A model generated the notes under the pieces. The model worked only from the letters and a program-made list of their open reading frames with translations, did not search any database and had not been told where the DNA came from. From Sporopachydermia quercuum (taxonomy: Eukaryota > Ascomycota > Sporopachydermiomycetes > Sporopachydermiales > Sporopachydermiaceae): a stretch of 64,000 nucleotides of DNA. Positions 47,754-59,400 of the stretch are shown here, in pieces (the stretch's first letter is position 1; every line of letters starts with the position of its first letter). The stretch spans positions 248,001 through 312,000 of the forward strand of contig BCGN01000008.1 of assembly GCA_001599295.1 (NCBI GenBank). The letters are read 5' to 3'. A program made the translations under genes and the position numbers.

Positions 47754-49266
47754 ATGGATGATTTAAAGGTACGTAGAATATGGTTTCATTGTTGTTTGGT
47801 GAAATTTCAATATAGCTGAGACATGGTGTCAAACCTTTTGAATATGATTCTAATGAGATTTGAATAGCCTTCTCCTACTCCTTATGAGATGTATTTGTCA
47901 AATGGAGGTCATCCACAACCGTTAGCGAATCAATATTCCCCGGGTGGAACTCATAATGGCATTATACGCTCACAGCGGACAGGAGGGAGCTCTAATAGTG
48001 GTTCCCAACAATATAATTATGGTGCCCAGCAACCGCAGCCAAGTAATCGACAGTACCAACAACCTCAACCCCAAAATCAACCACAACCACAACCACAACC
48101 TCTAGCTCAAGTTCAACCTCAGTTTCAAGCGCAAATGCAAGATCAACCACAGTCAAGCAGCATACAGTATCAACCGCAACCAGTACAAGCACAGATGCAA
48201 TATGCTCAACCAACCAATCGGCAGTATCAGCAATCACAGCCAAATTTAAAACCACAAGGCAGTAGAACAAGTTCCCTCGGGCGATCACCAACGGGAGCAC
48301 CAGCTAATATCGGCAATCATATAGTGAACAATCCAACGGGTGGTAACCAGGGATGGCCTCAACAAAGCAGCCAGCGACAGGCATCTGGATATCAACAGCA
48401 GCCACAGCAGCACCAACAACAATCTCAATCAAACGTTACATATGGCGGACATACGCCATCTCCAGTTCAGTCCTCACAAGTGAGTAGACGAGGTGCAGGA
48501 GAAGGTACTGCTATTGATTATCGCCAATTGTTTATGAGAGCTGACAGCAATTGTAAGTCTTACTTTCTTTTAAGATATCCTTTAATACATTATTGAAAGC
48601 TGTGTTAACTAACAATTATTTATAGCATCTGGAAGATTATCCGAACTTGAACTCTCGAGAGCGTTAAAGAACAATGATCATTCAAGTTTCAGTGTGACTT
48701 GCGTCCGATTGATGATTAGGTATGTACTTTGCCTAGCAACGATATATTCGCGTATACTTGGGGTTTCTTTTTGTTTGGTGACAGTTGAAGAGCTGTTAAA
48801 CTAACTGAGTATTTTGTAGACTATTTGATGTTGATGGCAATGGAAGTATAGGTTACAATGAATTTGGTAAGTGGCAAAACTGATAGATGAATCAGCAAAT
48901 TCAATATCTATATGTACTAACTATTCAACCTTTTCAGTGAAACTAGTAGATTATATCGAAGGAATGAGATCCACTTTTGATGGTGCGGACAGTGATGGAA
49001 GTGGCACTATATCATACAAAGAATTTAGTACTGCTCTCAAACTATTCGGCTATCGAATCTCAGAAAATACCACCAGGCATATGTTCAATCTTTTTGCTAT
49101 ATGTGATCAACGTGGTGAGAAAGTATTACGATTCGATGGTTTTGTTGAATGTCTTGTGATGCTCATGAGGGGCGTGAGTAATTTCAAGAAGTACGATCAT
49201 AACCTCAATGGCTTTGCTACAATTCCGTTTGAAGATTTTATAAGAATCATACTGGAATATCGCTAA
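47754..49266 (+). CDS. PEF1: Penta-EF-hand protein (PEF1/ALG-2 type), five exons
   Basis: Five exons: 47754-47768, 47868-48552, 48626-48719, 48820-48866 and 48938-49266, all joined in frame, 389 aa. Introns are 71-100 nt with CTAAC branch points except the first (CTAAT). The N-terminal 220 residues are a Gln/Pro-rich low-complexity region, as in peflin. The C-terminal domain has EF-hands: a degenerate first loop DSNSSGRLSELE, a canonical DVDGNGSIGYNE (loop split from its helix by an intron), a canonical DSDGSGTISYKE, then two divergent hands ending FEDFIRIILEYR. Yeast Pef1 binds calcium and zinc and acts in bud-site and polar growth; ALG-2 links calcium to COPII and ESCRT. A partial copy of the last exon follows the stop. 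Confidence 0.95.
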
Positions 49267-49310
49267 TTATCACTTGCTCCTCTTTGCTTTCTCAATTCAA
49301 TTTTGTGAAT

Positions 49311-49425
49311 TATAATTATAATATCAATGGCATTTCTTCTATCCCTTACGAAGACTTTATAAGAGTCACACTGGAATATCATTAATCATTAGTTGTTCAT
49401 CTCTTTTTTTTTTCAATCTCATTTT
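49311..49425 (+). pseudogene. Duplicated fragment of the PEF1 last exon, downstream of the gene
   Basis: A second copy of the end of PEF1 lies exactly 119 bp downstream of the first, without indels over 66 bp, and the similarity runs past the stop. It reads NINGISSIPYEDFIRVTLEYH then TAA, against NLNGFATIPFEDFIRIILEYR then TAA in the gene. About twelve codons differ; they are synonymous or conservative, with none breaking the frame. No acceptor AG is visible directly upstream, so it is most simply a decayed tandem duplication. The mild substitution pattern leaves open that it was, or is, a used alternative last exon. Confidence 0.75.
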
Positions 49426-50200
49426 GCCTTTGTTTATTAATATTCAGTTTTTTATTTTTTTATTTTTTTTTATTGTTCTTTTTGAGAAGACGAAGACAAA
49501 TCTGTTTGAAAATATGTTTGATTTTGTTCAAAAGAAAAAGAATTAGCACTTAATCGTATCTATTCTATGTAATAATATTACAATCCTACTACTATAATAC
49601 TACTATAATACTACTATATATATTATTAAATAATGTTACCAACACTCACTTTCCATTGAAGACTTACTATACACTATTCTATATCTATATCTATATCTAA
49701 ATCTGTATCTGTATCTGTATCTGTATCTGTATCTATATCTATAGTTATAGCTCTATATATAGTTATAGGGGGATATCAGCCCGTTTCTTTAATAGCTATA
49801 ATCATGCTGTAGAGGTAATAATATCCTATCCTGAAAGTGAAAGATAATTTGCTGTACAACATTTTGTTCTCAAGTGTCCCCAACAATTTATTATTTGCAT
49901 GTGAACATAAAAACAATAACACCCCAACGCAGAATCAGAATTGTTTGTATCACTTAACTTTCCAGAGAACACAAGAAAGACGGCATTAATTCCTTATTTC
50001 AATTTTTTTTTGATTAATTTGTAGTTACTTTATTGGTTCTCGCTATTAACTATTTATTAGCAAATTGCTTTGTTCTCAGTAGAAACTAAATAATTGATCT
50101 TGATGATTAATGGATTTTCATTCTTCACTGAAATTTGAATTGATCAGACTAGCTCAAGTCATTGAAATTGTATCGATTGAGTATATCATTGTAGTTCTTG
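49426..50200. other. Intergenic, 0.8 kb, simple-sequence rich
   Basis: T-rich tracts (49405-49470), ACTACTATAAT repeats (49588-49617), and a TCTATA/TCTGTA hexamer array. The right end is the septin promoter. No gene. Confidence 0.6.
49675..49750. repeat. Hexanucleotide array (TCTATA / TCTGTA)
   Basis: About twelve tandem 6-bp units, TCTATA at both ends and TCTGTA in the middle. The nested pattern points to a single base change that was then spread by slippage. Confidence 0.9.
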
Positions 50201-51935
50201 ATGGCTTCCAATCGTATTGAGGTTGATATGGGTAAACCAACTCAAGAAATGAGTCTAGACAAGACATTATCAGAAGAACAGCAAACTTCTGAGGAGTCAG
50301 GCAATTCTGCTCCAATTTCTGAGAAGTCTTCGACATCCAGTAGTATTGGGAGTCATGATCCTCATGATCACTCTGACCAACAGAAGACCAAGTTACAATT
50401 AGCTCAGGTGCAAGAATTGATGGAATTGGGTTTTGGAAGACATTGTGTTAGTTCGTACGATGAGAACATTAGTGGCAAGAAGATCGGCGCAATCGGTGTT
50501 AGCAAATTACCTGAACAACGGTGAGATGAAGACCCTTGCTTGAGAACCTCATCATCCTACCAGGATCGCTGACTGATATTCTGTGTTGGCAGTGTATACT
50601 AACTACGCGGTTGTAGAGAGAAACTAGCTAGACGTAGTGGGGCCTCGTTTACCATGATGGTAGTTGGTGAATCAGGACTAGGTAAATATACCCAAGTTGA
50701 AATGAATTCATGATAGAAGCCCTAAAGAATTATTATGAAATCATATGAACTCCTTTTATCGCGCAGGGTGTTGATATTTTGTTTACTAACCATTCATCAC
50801 AATAGGAAAAACAACATTTGTCAATACCTTATTTAATTATGAAGTATTGAAGCCGAGACAAGATGACGAATTAAATGACTACGCTGCCACTGAAACCACA
50901 AATAGAGAACCAACGACAACTATCAATGTTCATAAGTATGAGTTTGAAGAGGAAGGGTTCAAATTAAGATTCAATGCTATTGATACCCCAGGATTTGGAG
51001 ATGCCATTGATAACAACTTCTCTTGGTGCACTATAGTAAATTTTATCGACGCCAATCATAGACGATATATGTTACAAGAAGAACAACCTGATAGAAAAAA
51101 CTTAACTGATACCAGAGTTCATGTTTGTATTTATTTCTTAAGACCTCATGGAGAAATAGTGAGCTCTCTTGATATCAAAGCAATGAAAGAGTTGTGCACA
51201 AGAGTGAATTTAATACCAGTAATAGCAAAAGCTGACTCATTAACCAAGAAAAAGCTCAAAGATTTCAAAAGAACTGTTAGAGACATAATAAAGATTAATG
51301 ACATCAAAGTTAGTGAACCGTTATTAAACGACTGTGTACCATCTCACGTCTCTGAATTGATGCCATTTGCTCTTATTGGATCAACTGAGTTTCAAACATT
51401 GACAAAAAATAATACCAAAATAAAAGTCAGAGGTCGTAGGTATAAATGGGGTGTGGCAGAAGTTGATAATGAAGATCACTGTGATTTCAAGCTCTTGAAA
51501 AATATTCTCATGGGCCGAAATATGATGGATTTGATTGATAACACCGAAACGGTATTATATGAAAACTTTCGTAGAGCCACAATGTCTTATCGTCTGAAAA
51601 AGGCCAAAGAAGCAGAAGAAACATCTGATTCCAAAGATCAAGATTATAGTAATGATAACAGTAGTAGTATTCTCGATTTGAAAAGGATTTCAAAGTACGG
51701 ATTGAAGTTTTTGGAGTCAAGTATTCCTGAGAATGATCCTGTATACGAATCAAAAGCTTGCCAATTAAAGGCCAGGTTTTCAGAAATCATCAATGCCCAG
51801 GAACAACAATTCATTAGATGGAAGAACGCACTTCTAATGAAACAGAACGAATTGAATAAGGATATTGAAACAATTCATAACAGTATATCTCTAATAGAAC
51901 ATCAAAACAAAGTCCTGGAAGGAATGATTGCCTGA
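50201..51935 (+). CDS. Septin, Cdc12/Spr3 group, three exons
   Basis: Septins are GTP-binding proteins that form hetero-oligomeric filaments at the bud neck, septum or prospore membrane. Exons are 50201-50520, 50617-50681 and 50806-51935 (504 aa). The donors are GTGAGA and GTAAAT and the branch points are TACTAAC. The P-loop GESGLGKTT is assembled across the last junction; G3 is DTPGFGD and G4 is AKAD. The polybasic stretch EKLARR precedes the GTPase domain. GVSKLPEQR before the domain, FIDANHRRYMLQEEQPDR, the septin unique element with HCDFKLLKNILM, and the C-terminal coiled coil (EQQFIRWKNALLMKQNELNK) match the Cdc12 group. The usual xxPTGHGL segment reads RPHGEIVSS, so the protein is divergent, possibly a sporulation-type paralogue. 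Confidence 0.93.
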
Positions 51936-52305
51936 ACAGTGCTAGGAAATTGCATTCATTAAAAGGGTTGATATATAATTGGCTAGTTAATCAACATAAA
52001 AAGAACATGCTAATAGAACAATATAATTTCGATTTACTCTGCTTGAGACCAATGATGTTTCAATTTTGATGTTATCGAGTAAATACAAATTGAATCAGAA
52101 TAGTTGATTGCACCTGCTTAGTTTTTTTTTATTTACAATCAACTACGGAAAAAAACTTTTGATTATTAAGATGACAGCTTATTATGATGTATAGTACAGG
52201 ACACATGTCTAAATCTATAGAATGCTGCCAAATGATGCACAGAGATAAAGACAGATTTGGCAAACCATTGTTATGAATAATGAAAGATACTTTTCTGTTC
52301 TGTTT
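51936..52305. other. Convergent spacer, 0.37 kb
   Basis: 3' flanks of the septin gene and DEP1. AT-rich with a T9 tract near 52122. Nothing else seen. Confidence 0.5.
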
Positions 52306-53964
52306 CTACCGATAAGATTTAGTATTCAAAACATGAGAAAGAGGATAATTGTTGATGACATGATTCTGCCTACTTGAAATACCCATTGCTGCAAGATCTT
52401 GTTCTATCTCATCGTGACTTGCTGGCCTGATATCTGGAGCAGCAGGAAAACCTGCAGTATTCTTGATCCCTACTTCAATTGATATCTCCTGATTCAACAT
52501 TGACCTTTGTTCCAGTTGTCGACCTTTATCGTCAGATACCCAGAATCCGTATTCAGGGACCAAAGAGTCCATTGCCCTTCGTTCTCTATTAACTTTATAC
52601 CACTCTTGAGTCGTATCATGCAACAAACAGCTCCTAACATCGCACTGGTCTTTGAGAAACTGTTGGTGAATCTGTGATCTTTGAGCCTTAGTCTGGTTTT
52701 CTATACATTGCATTGTATATCTTTTACTTTGTACAGCAATTCTTACCCGCTCTTCACGATGTTTATCAATCTGCTCGTAAAGAGGAAGAAGATCAGGATG
52801 TGTTCCATCAACACACATCTTCATTTCAGCTTCAAGTTTTCTCATTCTATCTTCGTATAAAACATCCCTCAATTTAGCAAACTCAATTTCTACTTGTGTC
52901 AAAGCTTCCAGAGCTTCTTTACGCACTTGTTGATGCTTTTCTCCTTCAAACTTCTTCAACGATGTCGTTTCGTCATCATCTTCGTTGTCAGAAAACTCTT
53001 TTTCCTCTTCATTGACAGAATTATCATTATCTCTTACCCTATCTTGATCGATATAAAGATCACCCAGTGCTTCAGCTTGCGTCGTACTGTTACTATCTTC
53101 AAAGTTATCATGTGTATCTTTTTCTTCATCATCTTTGTCTTTATTAGTATCATCTATAGAAGGCTTATGTTGCTCATTAGATATTTTATCTTCTGAAACG
53201 TCTTTATCTATATCTGCGATGACTTTGACTTCGGATTTGGGCTTTTCGTCGCGAATTGGAGACTTATCAGCACCATTATTTGACGCGATGATCCCTTCTT
53301 TAGTGGTCGCTTTCTTAGAAGACTCTTCTTTTGTAGAATCCGCGATCTGACCTATACTTTCAGCAGATGGCTTTTTGTCACAAGATTGGTTTCTTTCACT
53401 ATCGGCATAGTCTTTAGCATCGTCCACATCCTCCTTCTTGGTGGTCAGATTATCAGTAGATGGCTTATCAGGATTAGCTCCTTCACTTGAAATTGATTCA
53501 ACTTTACGACGTTTTTTCTCATCTCCAGAAATGGCTTGATGGTTTTCATCGTTTTCTTCATCAGAAGTAGCACGCCTCTTCTTAGAGTATAATTTATCTG
53601 TTTCAGCCACATCAACTGAATTTGAAGAATCCGCAGTAATAGAAGTCTTATCTGGTTCATCATCATTGGGCTCTAGAGTAACATCACCATCAATATCACC
53701 ATTATTTGTGACATCTTCATCAGAAGGAGGTTCCGAGACTTCTTTCAGTCTTTCGAGCTCAGTAATATCAGGCATTTCAATTCTTTCAGTTTCAGCTTCA
53801 GATTCTAACTCGCTTAATTCAGACGACATTGAATCCTCTAATAGGTTATTATGCTGTGGTAACGGTGATTCCTTTGACTTTTCTCTATCATCCAATTGTT
53901 TATTAGGGGATTGCGGAGAGAAATCTAGCTCTGATAATGGTGAGGTTGGTCTATCCACGTCCAT
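52306..53964 (-). CDS. DEP1: Dep1-like subunit of the Rpd3L histone deacetylase complex (Sds3-like domain)
   Basis: Dep1 is a structural subunit of the Rpd3L/Sin3 histone deacetylase complex. The 552-residue protein has a long acidic, Lys/Ser/Asp-rich disordered N-terminal region (1-345) with likely nuclear signals (KKRR, EKKRRK). An Sds3-like domain (about 350-490) follows, with VEIEFAKLRDVLYEDRM, EMKMCVDGTHPDL, HREERVRIA and TTQEWYKVNRERRAMD. The last blocks match yeast Dep1 more than Sds3. It ends in a short tail with EIEQDLAAM. The frame is uninterrupted from the ATG at 53964. Divergent from NOP12 over about 1 kb. Confidence 0.9.
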   Translation of the reverse strand: MDVDRPTSPLSELDFSPQSPNKQLDDREKSKESPLPQHNNLLEDSMSSELSELESEAETERIEMPDITELERLKEVSEPPSDEDVTNNGDIDGDVTLEPNDDEPDKTSITADSSNSVDVAETDKLYSKKRRATSDEENDENHQAISGDEKKRRKVESISSEGANPDKPSTDNLTTKKEDVDDAKDYADSERNQSCDKKPSAESIGQIADSTKEESSKKATTKEGIIASNNGADKSPIRDEKPKSEVKVIADIDKDVSEDKISNEQHKPSIDDTNKDKDDEEKDTHDNFEDSNSTTQAEALGDLYIDQDRVRDNDNSVNEEEKEFSDNEDDDETTSLKKFEGEKHQQVRKEALEALTQVEIEFAKLRDVLYEDRMRKLEAEMKMCVDGTHPDLLPLYEQIDKHREERVRIAVQSKRYTMQCIENQTKAQRSQIHQQFLKDQCDVRSCLLHDTTQEWYKVNRERRAMDSLVPEYGFWVSDDKGRQLEQRSMLNQEISIEVGIKNTAGFPAAPDIRPASHDEIEQDLAAMGISSRQNHVINNYPLSHVLNTKSYR

Positions 53965-54985
53965 ACTAGATATAGACGAGGAGAGAAAATATCTGTGAGT
54001 TAAATGGACTTACTATAGGAAAAATGATCAAGAGTGTATATAACAAACAAAATTGAACAGTAAATTCAATCAGAATCGAAATTATCGCAAACTATTGGAG
54101 ATTTGACTACTGTTCGATATTTGCGGAATGGCAGTTCGTTGGAATATATCCCAAATAGTCTCCATGAAACCGGAGAACGCAGATATTGTCCAAATAACTA
54201 TCAAAGAACTTGCTAGCTACCTTTTGAGTGTAAATCTCTAGTATCAAATAATTAATGATACACCAATCTCCGAGATTTTATGACCAATTAAAGCAAGAAG
54301 ATAGTCAGTTTTGCTTTATCGCTTTTCATTAAAAAGAAACTAAGATAGTAGGAAGTCCAGTCGATAGTCACAACATGTATGATAAGCCAATATTAACCCT
54401 TTGTGATAGCATAACTATGCATGCTACAATACTACTGTCTTTTCTATAATATGAAATAGTATCAGTAATTTCCACCGACAGTCTAGTAATAGCTTTCAAA
54501 TAGGATAGTTTCATCATGACATAGCGCATTCGCAAATCTCTACTTCAGTTCAGAACTCCTAATAGAGAGAAATTGAGATAGACACAGAAAGATGATGGAT
54601 ATTTGCAGGGTAACTGCCTGTCATAAACGGATTAAGATAGACACTGTCATGTGAGAAAGGAGGGGTTACAAGAGATGATAAAACATTTCTGCCCAATAGT
54701 GAGATATGGGACATGGAAAGAAATTCACGTGATCAGATATATTCCGTTATTCTGGGAAGAGAATAGAATAAAGTTAGTAAGTAAAGTAAATTTTTTTCTT
54801 TCTATGGGAGTATCTTGTTAGTAATCTAGAAATAAAGAAGTGAGAATAATGGATTTATAACAAGAGAAGTTGTATCTTTCGGTTAGTTTTTAATTTTGTT
54901 GACTTAGTTCTGGTTAAGCTAATAAAGCGTACATATTTTAAGTGGATGTTGTGTGCAGCCTCTTGCGACAATCAGAATAATCATA
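53965..54985. promoter_or_regulatory. Divergent promoter region, DEP1 and NOP12
   Basis: 1 kb between divergent starts. A TCACGTGA palindrome lies at 54726-54733, a typical Cbf1-like site. No clear PAC or RRPE element of ribosome-biogenesis genes was found by eye. No ORF of note. Confidence 0.45.
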
Positions 54986-56443
54986 ATGGGGTCCTCTACT
55001 AAACAAAAGAAGCAAAATGGAAAGGGAGAGGGTGCGAAAGGGAATATCGTGAAGAGCAAAGATGAGAGTAAATCATTTGCACCTATAGATGAATCATTAG
55101 CTTTATTGTTGAGTTCTAGTGGGTCAATTGCACCAATTGTGAAAAGGAGAACCGTTTTACCTAAACCTGTAGAAGCAAATGAGAAGGAAGGAACAGAGGC
55201 TGAAAAGTTTCCTGATGATTTTGACAATCCAATGGATGTAGATAGAGAAGCAGCAGAAGAAAAAGAAGAAGGTGATGAATTGGAAATCAAAGAAGATATT
55301 CTAGACACATTGGAAACGACTGAAGAGTATGAAGAGTTAAAGCAAAGGACCAAGAAGAAAAAGAGCAAAGATGAAGAAGATGATTTGGAGAACAAATATA
55401 TTCAAAATATTATTAATTCTTCTGACAAGGATTCAGCTAAACCAGCAAATAAATCAACTAAAAATAGTGATACAAGAACGGACAAAGAAGAAGAACAAGA
55501 AGTTGACGGATTTGAGAAATATCAACATGAGTCGGTGACCAAAGCTGATTCTGAGCTTGAAAAAGCAGATAGGACTTTATTTATTGGTAATGTCACAGCA
55601 GATGTTATTAAAAGTAAGAAAATGGATAAGAAACTATTATCGCTTTTTAGTAAGTACGGAAAAATTGAGTCACACAGATACAGATCAATTGCTTTTGCTA
55701 CTTTAAAACCAAGAAAGGCGTCTTTCATTACTAAAGACCTGCATCCTGAAAGAAGTACTGTCAACGCATATATTGTAATGGAATCAAATGACTCAATGAG
55801 GAAGTGTTTGGAACTAAATGGTACAGTTTTTGAAGGACATCATTTAAGGGTAGATTCAGTTACTCATCCTGCCAAACATGATACTAAGAGATCAGTATTT
55901 GTTGGTAATCTTAATTTTGAAGGTGAAGATGAAGAATTATGGACTTTTTTTGAACCTTGTGGTGAAATAGAATATGTGAGAGTTATTCGTGATACTAAAA
56001 CAAATGTCGGTAAAGGATTTGCATATGTTCAGTTCAAAGATATTAATGGAGTTTCCAAAGCTCTGTTAATGAATGGTAAGAAACTATCAGGGAAAGGACG
56101 TGAAGCTCGTGTCACTCGATGTAAAAATATGAGTAAACATTCTGCAAGTAAAAGCATTGGCAAAAAGAGAACAGCGGGAAACGTTTTAGAAAGATTGAAT
56201 CAAGAAGAAAGAACTAAAATTGGCAAGTCACGAAAAGTTTTATCAAAAGCAGACAGAAGAAACCTTCAAAAGTCTTTAACTATGGAAGGTCAAAGAGCAA
56301 AAGTTGGTGCTAAATTAGAAGGTGTGAATATTGGTAAGAAAAGGCAGAAGAATAAAGTAAAGAAACCAAGAATCAGAGAAAGAAGTACCTTATTTAAGAG
56401 TCAGCAAATGCTACAACATTCTAATGAAAAAATTAAAAAATAA
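54986..56443 (+). CDS. NOP12: Nucleolar RNA-binding protein Nop12, two RRMs
   Basis: Nop12 is a pre-60S assembly factor needed for 25S/5.8S rRNA maturation and is related to RBM34. The 485-residue protein has an acidic/Lys-rich N-terminal part (1-190). RRM1 follows with RNP2 RTLFIGNV (about 196-203), with an expanded loop holding SHRYRSIAF and NAYIVMES. RRM2 has RSVFVGNL (about 302) and RNP1 KGFAYVQF (about 343-350). The C-terminal tail is strongly basic (KADRRNLQKS, KKRQKNKVKKPR), typical of nucleolar factors. I took the ATG at 54986 (MGSSTKQKK); the frame is open 11 codons further up but without an ATG. Yeast Nop12 is 459 aa. Confidence 0.96.
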   Translation: MGSSTKQKKQNGKGEGAKGNIVKSKDESKSFAPIDESLALLLSSSGSIAPIVKRRTVLPKPVEANEKEGTEAEKFPDDFDNPMDVDREAAEEKEEGDELEIKEDILDTLETTEEYEELKQRTKKKKSKDEEDDLENKYIQNIINSSDKDSAKPANKSTKNSDTRTDKEEEQEVDGFEKYQHESVTKADSELEKADRTLFIGNVTADVIKSKKMDKKLLSLFSKYGKIESHRYRSIAFATLKPRKASFITKDLHPERSTVNAYIVMESNDSMRKCLELNGTVFEGHHLRVDSVTHPAKHDTKRSVFVGNLNFEGEDEELWTFFEPCGEIEYVRVIRDTKTNVGKGFAYVQFKDINGVSKALLMNGKKLSGKGREARVTRCKNMSKHSASKSIGKKRTAGNVLERLNQEERTKIGKSRKVLSKADRRNLQKSLTMEGQRAKVGAKLEGVNIGKKRQKNKVKKPRIRERSTLFKSQQMLQHSNEKIKK

Positions 56444-59400
56444 GCTTAATCAGCAGTAATGTTTATAGTATTAGGTCAATAAAGCTTTTGTTATATTTCA
56501 TTTAGCAATTTATTATTAGGTTGCATAGTAAGTTCGCAAAGTAGAAAAAGCATCCCTTGTTTCTTTTAATCTGGAATGTTGGTAGAGCAGGACCTTATGT
56601 TCAGAGTCTACAAGAAACGAATATAAACCAAAACTTTTGGAAGGAGAAGAAAATGAATCAAAGTTAACTGGCGTTTGGAGTTGATTTACCTCAACCAATT
56701 TGTAAGAACATTTGGATTGGCAAGTCCAACTGAACACAGGTTTCCTAGGTCAACTTTCACGAACAAAAAAGAATGAAAGAAACAAACCTAATATTCTTTT
56801 TCTTAATGTTCGGTATGTCTGACTTTGGTTTTCATCAAATAGCCTTCTGCCTGACCTAAATTTCAAATAGTTATGATTTCTGGATTTCTGTCAATCTCAT
56901 CCATTAATGCTAAACCTCAGTTTTGTGATGATGCTTTGATACGGCAAACTTTCATTTGAACAAATTTCTATGCAAAAGAGAGCTTGCCATTTGATTCTTG
57001 GCTTACAGCCTTGAATAGGCGCTTGATATTTAATCCAACACTTGATCATTGTATGATTTTTATCATATTGGAAGTGAAATAAATTTACTCAATCAAAGTT
57101 CATTGAGGTAATAAGCTTCGTAAGCTGGCTAAAACTTAATTAAAATTTGACATTTCAGTTACCATATTGGATGTTACTCTTCAATTACTCAACTTTATTA
57201 TTCAGATGATATGGTCATTCAGTAGTTTGTAAGTAAATGTGTGGAAAGAGAGAAACTAATATATGAAATAAAAGAATAGTAAATAAGTATTATTTAGAAT
57301 TTACCAGTTTTGCTCCCGCGATTTAAGTAGCAAAGCGAAGATTGCCCTCAGGGTATAAAATTTTTAAGTTATCTCAGGAGCACTTTAGCAACTAATTACA
57401 TAAAATTTTGAGGAGTTTCATGCTTAATTATTCTTATTGTTTTTCAGTTTGTTACCGTTCAATTAATATTGGAGCTTTATATCGTGCTAATTTCCTTCAG
57501 TGATTTAATCAGGTAGTGTAGGGTGGAAATGATAACCAAACTTCAGTATCATATAATTCAGCTTAGATAATCAAACCACCTGTTTTGGAGGATTTGCCGC
57601 GTTGAGGAATCAGGAATAGCCGTCTATCGTTAAACAGGTGATACACATATTTGGCTTGCAACAAGCGAATATTAACACCATGGTACGCAGGCTTGTCTTG
57701 AAAGAAAAAAGTTCAAACGTAGCTGTTTCAGTGGATTCACATATGCTAAATCTCATATCTCCTTAATCTAATTTGCTCGATTTCAAACTTGTAGTCAGTT
57801 GTTGAGAAAACTGAACAGTCTGTATATAACTACCAGTGCAATAGTAGATATGGATGACTCCTTAGGTTTCTATTTCTAGTGTATAGGTATTTCTATGAGT
57901 GAGGGCTTTTGTTCTTCATTCCAAAATAGTCAATAAAATCAAAGATACCAATAGTTTCAATATCCAAACTATACATTATTTTTTTATTTAGAGACAGTTA
58001 AAGTAGAAGATTTCAAAGTAGGTATGTCACATTCAATGAGGGAAATGTCAATAAGCTCTGCTAGTTGCTCTTTGAATGGTATGTGTGAGTTTCTATTCGG
58101 ATATGAGCCAATTGAAGGTTATGATGATGATGGAAAAATGTTGTTTGCAATAGGATTTACTCAAATATGATAATTAAATTCAAAGAATAAAGTACATATA
58201 ATAGATAAGCAGGTCAATAAGTAATGTTGTGTCATTTTAGCCGATGTAATTGTTCTTAAATGGTGAGTTTTGTAGGTATGGTAATTTTTTTTTGATTGTT
58301 ACATAGAAAAGGGCGACCATTCCGAAAGTTGGGCCACGATGCCCCAATTGTTTCTGATTCTTCAACTTGCAAGTATCAATTGAAGTTGAAAACTGTCGCT
58401 TTATCCTGATGAAAATCTTGCTTTACTATCGAGTAAACCAACGAACAACATGCTGTGGTAACGACATAATAGAAATAAATAAATGTAGAAGTTGAATTCA
58501 AATCATATCGTATTAGCTTATGACTTGAGAGAGATAATTTCTTAAATTTTACATTTCCGATGCGAGTATATTTTGGCCTTCTTTGGCTTTTGATTCGTTT
58601 ACTTGAATTGAGGGTTTAACTTAACGATGACCAATCAAGTTCACTTCAAATTAATCGTCTAATCGACTAATTATTTCTTCCATTCAAAAGAAGTTATAGT
58701 TCACTTTTTTGGGATGTTTTATTAATATCGAAAGCGCTCTTGTTTTTGGTTGTTTCATTGCAATCAAATAATTGAACCTTGCAACTTAAGATCAATTATA
58801 TACTATTTGAATATGAAGATTGTATTTAATGAAATCACAAATTTCAGCTCATTAACTAGCAACAGTTTATTCATTTTTCCGCTACCCGAGTAACTCATAA
58901 CGAAAAACAATAAATCGGTGCCCTATATTCGAAATAAGGTAACTAAAATCTCTGCAATACAAAGACCTTAATGAATATATTCTTTTACTGATATATAATA
59001 ATTGCATCCATTGAAAACTCCTACAATATTTTCTGAGGGATCTCATAACTTATAGTTCAAACCATCATTATCATGCATTAAATTGAACTTTCGCAGTTAG
59101 AACTATTGCGTTAAGCTGCGAGGAAATTGACCTAAAATTGTTTATCCCCGGATTCTACAACACTGAATAGTTTGAAAGTTTTCTTTCACTTTGACTTCGA
59201 GAAGCGTTGATCGTTAGTCTAGAAAGGAACATTTACACTGTTAAGAAGTTAGCCATGAAACTAATTTTCACTTAGTTTTAGTTTTAGTTTTCAGTTTTAT
59301 TTTTAATTTTTAATTTTTAGTTTTAATTTTAGTTTCCAATTTTCAATTTCTAGTTACTTATTATTCTAATCTGATCATTATTGGTTCCCGTAGTCTAGAA

